Below are positions 1 through 9,700 of a stretch of 64,000 nt of DNA, in pieces. The stretch is from Biomphalaria glabrata (Eukaryota; Mollusca; Gastropoda; Planorbidae): contig NC_074716.1 of assembly GCF_947242115.1 (NCBI RefSeq), forward strand, positions 5,248,001 through 5,312,000, written 5' to 3'. The notes under the pieces were generated by a model. The model saw nothing but the letters and a program-made list of their open reading frames with translations, had not been told where the DNA came from and searched no databases. Made by a program: the position numbers and the translations under genes. The stretch's first letter is position 1, and every line of letters starts with the position of its first letter.

Positions 1-791
1 TCCGACTCTATTAAAGCTATAGTATTTTATGGATCTAGGTCATGTCTACAATGTTGACATGAGAAAAGATCGAAAGGATTTAGACCTAGATCTAATTTTA
101 AGAAATACACTTTGCGCAGATAGTTTTTTACTTTGACACATGAAAATACAAAAGAAGATCCATTGATTTCATTATATAATAAAATTAACCTTCGATTTTG
201 TGTTTCAAAATCATTTTTTACATAAATTAGTTCCTTATATCTGTGACTACAGATTTCCTGACGAACATTTATACTTTATACACATAAACATACAAAATTA
301 AGTCTATTCATCTCAAATTTTAATCAAATATATGTAGGCCTACAAGCAAATGTTTTAATTTGAAAAAATGGATTTAAGCCTATTAGCTATTCTGATTTGA
401 TAGCTTCATTCTCACTATTTTTACATTGACACATTCGCTTTACTTATTACATTATTATTTCGTTTAATTGTTTACAAAACACTCTTAGTGACTATATCGA
501 AAGTAATGCGCAAATAAAGACCCGCGGGTCGCGGGTAACATATGTTTAGTATATATATATAATATAATATCTCTCTCGCATACTTTTCCTCTCTCTGTCC
601 ACGCTTTCTCTCCCTTCTCTCTAGTTTCTCCCTCCCATACTCTCTCTCTCTCTCTATCACTCTCAATCTCTCTCTCTCTCTCTCCCTCTCTCTTCGCAGC
701 TCATTTTTTCTATCTCAAGCTTGTCAAATTGAAACCCAATTAATTATTCAACGTTATTGAAATCATTTATTACCCTGTTCTTATTAAACAG
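1..791 (+). other. Intron of copy 0 (left part outside window)
   Basis: No exon of the cysteine-rich gene family is visible here. The stretch is AT-rich with a CT-rich microsatellite at about 570-700, and it ends in an AG acceptor at 790-791. Because the next exon is the fifth of six in the complete copies, this is read as intron 4 of a gene that starts left of the window. Confidence 0.6.
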
Positions 792-890
792 TTTGCTACA
801 AAGCAGTGCCCGGATCATCGATCACAGGAACATGTCCTTGCAAGGACTCTGGCAAAGTTTGCAAAATCACACTTGACCCATTCCCTATAG
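792..890 (+). CDS. Copy 0, exon 5
   Basis: Phase 1 exon with canonical splice sites, 99 nt like exon 5 of copy A. Confidence 0.85.
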   Translation, partial: FATKQCPDHRSQEHVLARTLAKFAKSHLTHSL

Positions 891-1090
891 GTAAGTACTC
901 AGAGTTTAGTGCGAAAACATGCTCTTACTTTATTATTTCTTGAGAAAGTCGAAGCTAATGCATTATTGCTTTCTCTATGTAGTTACATTAAGTAAATTCG
1001 AGTCATTTACTTTTGCACGTCACTCCATCTTATTGTTGAGTAATATGATGTTATATTGTGTTTCTTTTTTCTAAAGGGAAATGCGCATAA
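792..1090 (+). CDS. Secreted cysteine-rich protein, copy 0 (3' end only)
   Basis: The last two coding exons of a family member: 792-890 (99 nt, phase 1 in and out) and 1077-1090 (14 nt, ending in TAA). Together they encode 37 residues beginning VCYKAVPG, with a C-P-C pair, the block LDPFPIGKC and one final Ala. Exon lengths and phases match copy A exactly. Donor GTAAGT at 891 and acceptor AG at 1075-1076 are canonical. This is the C-terminal half of the ten-cysteine colipase/prokineticin-like module. It belongs to the same sub-type as copy A because the chain stops one residue after the last cysteine. The first four exons must lie left of the window. Function is not known. Confidence 0.85.
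1077..1090 (+). CDS. Copy 0, exon 6 (stop)
   Basis: Encodes GKCA and a TAA stop. It is 14 nt, the same length as in copy A. Confidence 0.8.
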
Positions 1091-1191
1091 TATTAAAGCG
1101 AGAGGACAAAGTCATATTGGACAAGATAATCCAAATAAATGTGAACGAAACAGAATATGTGCAAAATATTTACATAAATATTATTGTTGAA

Positions 1192-1204
1192 AATAAACAA
1201 TAAA
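1192..1204 (+). other. Polyadenylation signals of copy 0
   Basis: Two AATAAA hexamers (1192-1197 and 1199-1204), about 100 nt after the stop codon. Confidence 0.6.
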
Positions 1205-1384
1205 GTTCTGGTTTGTTTCGTTTATTTTATTTTTTTCTGAAAATGTTTTATTGATAGTTATACAATCTGATAATCACCTTTCAAATAACGTAATTTTTAT
1301 GTTTATATATTAACTGTTGATTTTTTTTTTTGAAGGTCACTATTGAGCGTCATAATAACATAAAGCTAACTAATGAGTGTACGA

Positions 1385-1580
1385 ATGTTAAAGCGCATGC
1401 CTTCTTGACAGAAGGACCCCGATCTCAAATCCCCTCGATGATTGGGATTTTAAACATTTGAACTTTTAGGATGCTCCCAATGATGCGATACTATTTAAAG
1501 AAAGTAAAAGCAGTTGGTCCTTGTGCCGCCAACACGACACCCTCGTTAACCGATGGCCATAGAAACAACGAGCTTTAGCC
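1385..1580 (+). repeat. SINE-1 copy, decayed
   Basis: Diverged body of the tRNA-derived SINE. The tRNA-like head is barely recognisable, but the segment around ACACCCTCGTTAACCG is clear. Confidence 0.55.
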
Positions 1581-1978
1581 AGCTAAGTCTTAATAGGCCC
1601 AAGAAGGAATTCGGCTTTGGTTTTGGGTAGAATCTCATCTTTACCCTAAATATATCATGCCCTGATTGTTGATACCCTGAGCGAAGAATGCCTTTGATGG
1701 AAACGTTTCTTGTTTTAACAAGCTTTTATTGACCTCCTGCATTAACCCTTAGCAGCCCAATCTATCAAGGGTCAGGCAAAACTTTAATATTTTTTTTCTA
1801 TTACCTTTACAAGATGCAGTGAACAGACAGAGCAGAGTTGTGCCGTGTGCAAACCTTTTTTTTTGCACTCAGAGAACCAAGCCACTTACAGTTACACTTA
1901 TAGCTAATTACAAAAGACTGTCAATAATCCGACATTAATAAGTGTTGATAATAAATGTTTTAAAGGCTTACTGCATTT

Positions 1979-2269
1979 AGGAGGCGCGGTGGCTGAGTGG
2001 TAAAGCGCTTGACTACCGAACCGGGGTCCGGGGTTCGAATCATGATGAAGACTGGGATTTTTAACTTTGGAATCATTGGGCGCCTCTGAGTCCACTCAGC
2101 TCTAATGGGTACCTGACATTAGTTGGGGAAAAGTAAAGGCGGTTGGTCGCTGTGCTGGCTACATGAAACCCTCGTTAACCGTAGGCCATCAGAAATAGAT
2201 GAACTTTACATCATCTGCCCTATAGACCACAAGGTCTGAAAGGGGAACTGTACTTTTTTTTTTTTTTTT
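1979..2269 (+). repeat. SINE-1, full-length tRNA-derived SINE
   Basis: The tRNA-like head has box A (GTGGCTGAGTGG) and box B (GGTTCGAATC). A unique body follows and the element ends in a T-run. An 11 bp target duplication TTACTGCATTT flanks it (1968-1978 and 2270-2280). This is one of the best copies of a family seen on both strands throughout the window. Confidence 0.9.
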
Positions 2270-2280
2270 TTACTGCATTT

Positions 2281-2535
2281 CAGTTCAATCTTTTTTGTGG
2301 GGCCATGTGACTTGAGGGAATAGTGCTGGATATTAGTACACAAAATCAATGGGCATGATTTTCTAGGAAGATCTCAAATCTCCAATTGTCTTAAATTTGA
2401 TATGCAAATGCTGTTAAAGAAAGTTTATAAAGTGTAAAACTCCTTTAAAGTTGAGATCCTGGGCTGCTGCACAGTTCCAAGCAGTCAGAATTTCGGTCCT
2501 GTTAAGACGTATCTTACTTACTTTTTTACTTAGAC
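2281..2535. other. No feature seen
   Basis: AT-rich spacer between a SINE and a LINE end. No exon or recognised repeat. Confidence 0.4.
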
Positions 2536-2790
2536 TTAGGTCCTCCCGCGCCGTTCGGCGCACTGGGCAGCAAGCTGTCTCCATAAAGATCTGTCACTGG
2601 CAATGTCTGAAGCCTCTTTCCGCCTGGTGTCCACTGCTCTGAGGTCTTCCTTGAGAGTGTAATACGAGGGCGTCCCTGTTTGCGCTTTCCTCGTATTGGC
2701 CTCCATGTCACCGCAACTCTTGGTATGCGAAATTCCTTTTGTCGGAGAAAATGCCCCGCAAACTTCATGCGACGCTCTGTCACAACCTCA
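2536..2790 (-). mobile_element. LINE 3' end (RTE-like), fragment
   Basis: The minus strand encodes the typical C-terminal end of a non-LTR reverse transcriptase. It has RRMKFAGHFLR, then GKRKQGRPRITL, then a DRSLWR-like segment at the end in a shifted frame. Only the last 80 or so codons remain, with at least one frameshift. The same family is seen at 27065-27300 and 54160-54300. It is a dead 5'-truncated copy. Confidence 0.8.
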
Positions 2791-3029
2791 CTAAGTGTTT
2801 GATATATCTACAGCTCATTACTTTATTCTTACATGGGACCTCCACACGTCAAAATATATTAACTTTAAAAAAAAAATACAAATTAAATATAATAAAATAA
2901 GGAAAACTGAGATTATATATACAAGTTCTCTATTTTTTCTTGACAAATATGACATGCTTTTAATATTTATTAATACTACCAAATACATTTCCATTCAAGT
3001 TTGGGCAAGGTAGAGGCATCCACAAAAAT
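2791..3029. other. No feature seen
   Basis: AT-rich spacer without recognised repeats or exons. Confidence 0.4.
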
Positions 3030-3280
3030 ACTGCCCAGGGCCTTCATTTACAACCCTACGGCCCAGAGCCTTCATTTACACGAACACTTCACATGTCCTT
3101 CATTTACAACATTACTGCATAGGGGCCTTCATTTACACAAAAAAAAGCCCAGGACCTTCATTTACACAAATACTGCCCAGTGCCTTAATTTAAACAAATA
3201 CTGCCAGGGGTCTTCATTTACACAAATACTGACCATTTGCAAAAATACTTCTAAGGGCCTTCATTTACAAGAATCTTGTA
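3030..3280. repeat. Degenerate minisatellite upstream of copy A
   Basis: About nine diverged copies of a 27-28 bp unit of the type CCTTCATTTACACAAATACTG. It lies about 400 bp upstream of the copy A start codon. An open frame across it is only a by-product of the repeat. Confidence 0.75.
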
Positions 3281-3622
3281 CTGCTTGTAATATACCAATG
3301 ATAAATGTACAGAGAAAAGATTACTCTTGAATACGAACTAGACTACTCTAGAACTTGATACCAATTTAAGATTTTACTTTTATACAAAAAAAAAACTTTC
3401 TCTACTAGGATTTGCAATACCATATGAGTCCCATCGCCCCTGCATGAAAATTTCGCCCGTTGCCGGATACTATTAGCTTAATCTCCACTTTGTTACAATT
3501 AATGTGTAGCCAAAGCTATTTAGATTTGAAAGATTCAGGTGTTGGTGTAGAGTGGTTTCAAGAAATCGCTGGTTGACTTGATCTTGATCCAATAGTAGCC
3601 CCTGGGGACACGAACACGAGAC

Positions 3623-3630
3623 TATATAAA
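3623..3630 (+). promoter_or_regulatory. Probable TATA box of copy A
   Basis: TATATAAA, 54 nt before the first ATG of copy A, at a suitable distance for a short 5' UTR. It does not resemble the promoter block shared by copies B and C. Confidence 0.6.
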
Positions 3631-3676
3631 CACTTGCAGTCAATGGACACTTAAATCTTCGGCCAAACACGAGCAG

Positions 3677-3703
3677 ATGAGAATGAACAGACCCGTCAAC
3701 ATG
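3677..3703 (+). CDS. Copy A, exon 1
   Basis: Encodes MRMNRPVNM, followed by the donor GTGAGT. Chosen as first exon because it joins exon 2 in phase 0 to make a signal peptide and has a TATA box upstream. A second in-frame ATG (3683) is possible. Confidence 0.7.
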
Positions 3704-6700
3704 GTGAGTCCGTTAGGTTATAGTTCAAACAGTTAGGTAGGCACAGTAACGATTCTTAGTACTAAATTATTTCTTTTTACAACGGTAACGCTCAACTGGA
3801 TTCTTCCTTTTTTTATTAATAATTCCTCTTTTCAGCTTGCAAATTCTTCATGTGGTAAAAAACAAAGATTGGAAAAAAAAAGGTGGACACGGATCTCGTT
3901 AAGGGCTCTAAAGATTTTTTTTTTGAAAATTCATCAGTTTATTGGCTAATTGGCCTCGCAGAGAAAAACTTTGGTTTGACCGTTTTATAATTTTTAAAAA
4001 TATAATCGTCTTAAAATTAACTTTGGCCTGGAAGTCTCTTGAACACACATTTTCCAGCGGGCTTTCCTGCAAATAGGTCCACCTAAATAGGTAAAAAGGC
4101 ATGTTTCAATATTTTCAGATAGAATATCATTATGAAATTCTATCAAAAGCAAATGACAGTGAAGAATGGAGAAAGAAGGTTGACAGACCCTGTGTGGTGC
4201 CCCAATGGTCCAGGAGACCAAAGATATAGGTAATAGATGAAAGGGAAGGTGAAGCTGGATGTGAACCTGGCCTAACTGATGTCATATAATGATCATTTAA
4301 TTGATCGAATAGTTTAGTAAAGTGCCAATCTCTTACTTTAAGTCTCAAGGAAAAAAAACAACATTTCCGTTTTAAAAAAAAATCCTTTTTTTTTCATAAT
4401 TAGTTTTAAAGGCGAGGGTTTGGGTACCTGTAGCTCACGCGATAATATAAAAAAATAAACAACTACTTATTAATTTTAGATTTAAATTATGTTCCACTTT
4501 TATGCACATTAAATAGATTTCTCCTCTGTAAATGAAAATAATTATTATGACAGAATTTACTTAACCTAGCAATACTATCGTAAACTAAACATTGCATAGA
4601 TGTGCTTAGAACGTTATAAAGTACAACTGCCCTTGCTACATAATTTCACTTGTGTGATACTATTAATAGTGAATAGTTGTAAAAAGTGTATTTTTATGAA
4701 AAACTGCTTGTATAGTTGATTTTAAAAATCAAAATTTTCGCTTTCAAAAAATAAAAAAAGTAGCCGTTGCATTAGAACTTTGGTCTAAAATATCATGATG
4801 TCGGATTTTCAATATCTTTTCTGGCTTACGAAATCTAAACGGGACGGACGGACAGACAGACCACACAAAACGAATAGCGTCTTTTCACCTTTCGGGGCCC
4901 GCTAAAAAGACAAGTCCCCCTTTATACCACTTATAGAGCGATTATTTTGCTCTAATGAATTTTAGATTTAAAAATTAAAAAAAAACATCCTTCTAGGTAT
5001 AGTAAGTACAGAGAAAGGATCACGTGACCGAAGAATTAACTCTTTCTCTCCTAACCGACGATACAAACGTTGATTCCATCAGAATGTGCTAAATAATTAC
5101 GGAGAGAAAGAGTTAAGTAAATTCTCAAAGCTCTAGCAGACATCGTTTTAAGTTTTATAACTAATTTAAGTACAGTGCAAGATTCGTTACAAAATGTTTC
5201 AGTAAGAAAATAACAGAAATAATAATTAAGCGGTGTGACCATTTTTTTGGCTAGTAATTTTCTAATAACAAAATTCCATTTTCTTACAAAGCAAAATAGA
5301 ATAATAGTAATAATATTAATTTATAATGGAAAAAATATACTTCGCAATATAATTTATAATGTTTCATTATTGTATACATTGTATTTTTTCCACTTCCAGC
5401 TTTCTTTGATCACACTGACAATCTCATCCCTTATTATGGCCGTTCACGGGCAGCAGTACAGCGATAAGTAAGTATCGTCATTGTCACGTCTGAAGCGTGG
5501 TCGAGGGGCTAAGTACGTTTGGACTTGGCTTGGCTTGGCTACCTATGAAAGGGGCTCGAGGTTCGCCACCCGACTCGAGCAGAGTTGTGTTTACTGAGCG
5601 GCAGCACGGAAAAACTTCTCCCATGTTTCTTTGCAGTAATAGTAGAGAGTGTATCTTTGTCCATGTTTCTTTTCTGCACTTGTGTAGCGTGTACTTTTGT
5701 TCTTTGTTAATAGTATAACCTAGTTTAGTATATTGCTTTTTTATTACTTAAAATGCTAGTGTAGATTTTAACGTTGCCATTTTTTTAATTACATTTGTAT
5801 ACTTTCGATGTCATCTTGCTTATCATCCAGTACATGTGTACATTAAAGCGTTGTCTATGTTTCTAGTCTCTACGGGAATCCGACTTATCAGATGCCACAG
5901 TATGGTGTAAGTACTTGCAATGACCTGCAGTGTAAAGTTGACGAGTGCTGCGTAGAGACATACAGGTCACCTCAATGCGTGGCATTAATTACAGCGGCTG
6001 GACAAGGTAATGGACTCTACCAGTAATTCATATCTTAGCTTATCTTATATAATACAGACGTTACTTGAAAACGAAGATGATTACGTCCTACGCGTCATGC
6101 ATTTAGTCATGCATGTTTAACCAATGACTTAAATTCTGCCAAGTCACTGGTTTTCCTGGCTAGCTCAGGCAACCCATTCCATGCTCTAATAGCACTAGTG
6201 AAGAAGGATCATTTGTACAAATTTGTCCTAGCATATGGAACGAGGAATGTGCCTTTATCTTTGTGTCTTTCAGAGTATTTTATTAAATTTTGTTTTTGTA
6301 ATTGACGATAGACTAAATAGACTAAATTGTCCGACCTGGTAATATCTAGAAAGGGGCAAGAATCAGATTTTCTTCTATCACTAGATAATTAGCTTTAGAA
6401 AAATAAAGACTGGCGGTATTTTCCATTCTAAAAAAGGGGAAACAACTAAAATAACGAATATTTCAATTTTTACATTAATCTCATAATCTTGTTTTTCTCA
6501 GACGTCTGCGATACTCGTTTAGGAATTCTCACTGCACTGAAAGTATGTCTAGTGGTACAATGGGCCTCATTCACCAATCGTAAAGAAACAACATTTAGTC
6601 ACGTGATCTTATTGATAAAACAATGGAAAAAAAAAACTGTCACGTGACAACCATCATGAATTAAACATGAGATCGTAAATTATATAGAAGAGATAGAGCA

Positions 6701-9700
6701 CCACGTGGCTAAATGTTGTTTGTTTACGATTGGTGAATGAGGTCCATTGAACTGGGCATGGAGCACATGAGAGCTAGAACAAAAAAAAAAAAAAAAAAAA
6801 AGATGACCGACATTGGAAACAACCCCCTCCCCCTTGGTGTTCTTGGATAAAATAAAATATTCACAGAAATGCATTTTTTGTGGACATACAACTGTTATTC
6901 CCCAAGCAGAAGTCATAAAAGATTTGAGAGCATACGTTAAACATTCTATGTAACTTAGTCTCAATAACACGATCGTAAGAGTAGAAGCGTAAAGCTTGGA
7001 ACACCTTGAATACTCCCGCGTATTGTATTTCGTTGTATATATATATATATATATATAAAGTAGCAGCGTAGTCTTCACTGTGTAAGAAGATCATAGACGC
7101 TGGCCCGTTTCAGAACGTCCTGGTTGGAGACATGATCCCTCCAGGAGATGCACATTATGTGTCGCGAGCACAAACTAGTGCAAACATTATGTTACTGTAA
7201 AAACGAAAAACGTATAGCGTCTTGTTACATAATTGAATGAGGTTGCTTGTAAGAGTACCCCAGTCTACATGATAATGGGGATTGATTCTAAAAGAGCACC
7301 CCATTCAACATAACACAATTTTGATCAATTAATTGACCTATTAGCGGGTATAGCTAAAAAGATTCAATTAGACTTATAGCTAGATTTAGGTATTGTAGAT
7401 CAACAGATCAGTGTTAAAGGTGTACTGGCACGTTCGTCCAGAGGTGTAGTGGTCCCTACTTGTACTGCCTAGGTTATTAGGTATAACCTCCAGGTATACA
7501 ATTCAATTAATGTATGCAACAAAAGACTTTACAAAGTCGCAGGCAAACACATATACAAAGTTTATTTACATGAGTAAAATAAATGTGTAAATAAATGGCC
7601 ATTAACTCACAGGTCTTCTCAACACAAAATAAACAAAAGATACAAACTCAAAAATAGTATGACCCACCGCCCTAGTCATATCATATATACACTATCGTCA
7701 CATTCTGGGAATCACAAATTAGTGTAGAAAAATGAAGGTCACAGGCCTCAGGTCAACACATGACCACTTTGGGCCATTCCAGGGTTACAGGCTTCAAGCC
7801 GACACTTCAGGGAAACCTATGAGCCTACAAGCTTCATAGAATCCCACCTATAGACATCCGTTCGGTAAAGCCTATCTGATGATTCAATACAGAGTTGAAT
7901 CCCTCAGAGACAAGGCTATAAAAATATGTCACGTTTGGGAGTACCCCAGGATGCAGAACATCAGGGTAAAACATACTGCTTGGAAATCATTTGAGGCTAT
8001 ATCTACTAATTAATACATTATATGAAACACAATAATGACTAAAGATATACTTAGCCCAACGATCTCCAGAGCAGGGCACACTTCTCCCTACTACCCCAAG
8101 ACAAACGACCACTAACAGAAAAAATACAATTTACAACACAGGTCCAGTGGTCAAGCTGGTAACTCAGGAGCAAGTGGCAACTAAACACGGTCTACATTCC
8201 CTTATTATTTTTATATAAACTTCGTAAGGGGAATCACTCTTGTCTTTACAAGTAATCAAAAATAGTTATTTCCCCATTATTATGTCAGACGTCTATTTAC
8301 ATGACTTCTTGTATGTACTTTTGTAATTTTTTTTTTAAATTCTCATTGAGTTTAGCGTATTGTCCACGCTTGAAGAAATGCTACAGCAACACCCAGTGTC
8401 CAGCCACGTTTTGCTGTGTCCAGTATCTGGATACGACATACGCTAAGACCTGCCCGAGATTCAACGCTTACGGCAGCGGCTATGGAACTAACTATCCAAG
8501 CGGTAATGGATTCAACAACGGATACGTGAATAATTATGGCAACGCCTATGGCAGCCCCTATAGTAACACCTATGGCAATGACATTTCCACGGATTCTTTA
8601 AATTTCAGAGAAGGTTACTGTGTCCCTCCTGTAGCATCTGGTGGTAAGTTGAAGTTATTGTATATATTTATTAATGTAGACCAAAACCCAATTTTATTGT
8701 CTTGTGTAGTAAACTCCCTCCTTTAAATGGCAAATATTTCAGACAAATCACTATTACTCTTGTAAAAACTATATGCCTCATATTTAATCTCACAATTTTA
8801 ATACCATATTATAGTAGACGCATTAATTGAATAGCGATTTTAATGAAAGCATCTATTTAATGAAAGCGTCTATTTTTATTGCATCTGTTATAGACGCCCA
8901 CATTTTGATTTTATATCAAACTGCATCTCAGCTTAATTTGATGTGTAGTGAACTGTATAATTGCAATTTTAGATGCAGTAAACTTCTAAATGTTAATATT
9001 GTTGTAACTCCGCTCCCGCGTCACACTGATGGTGCGCGTCAGGGCACCATTCAAGACAAGTAGTAGAGGACACGTTTAGACTAGGAGGAAGGACTGTTGT
9101 AGATCCGGCTAAAGTTATGGGAGTCTGAACAGTCTGGGGCTAAGTGCTGTCCTGTGTGATACTAGTGAACTGTTTGGAAGACCTGGAGCGAAACTGGGAA
9201 GTGTGTTGGTGTTCTGTTCTAGTATTAAGTAGGACTCTTAGAACTTAAGACATTCCTCCCTGTGACTTGATAGCGGAAGTCCAAGTCTAACTATTTGTTG
9301 ATAGCTTAAAATAAATGCATCGTCTGTTATTACCTCCTACCTTTTGTTGAGTTGTCTGCCTTAGATCTACAACAATATCATTGGTAATGGAAGCCCTAAT
9401 GTTTCCTTCATATGCATTAGTCAACGGATGCTCCCCTTGCGATCTCTGGGGTAGATGGTGTAAAGGTCATCTGTCTTAGTGGCTCATTGTTAACAAAGAC
9501 TTCATGTGGCCAGCACAACAACTAATCACCTTTACTTTTCCCCAACTAATGTCAGGTGCCCTTTAGAGCTAATTGGACTCAGGGGTGGCATAAACATCCT
9601 GAAATTAAAAATTCCAGTCTTGACCAATGTTCGAACCCGGGACCCTTCGGCTTAGAGGTCAAGAGCTTTTACCACAAAGTTACTCACCTCATATACATTA

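Noticed and set aside
472-666. Arg/Glu-rich minus-strand open frame
   Set aside because: Produced by a CT microsatellite.
3836-3870. Possible alternative exon after TTTTCAG at 3836
   Set aside because: It does not continue the signal peptide in frame, and no paralogue has a matching exon.
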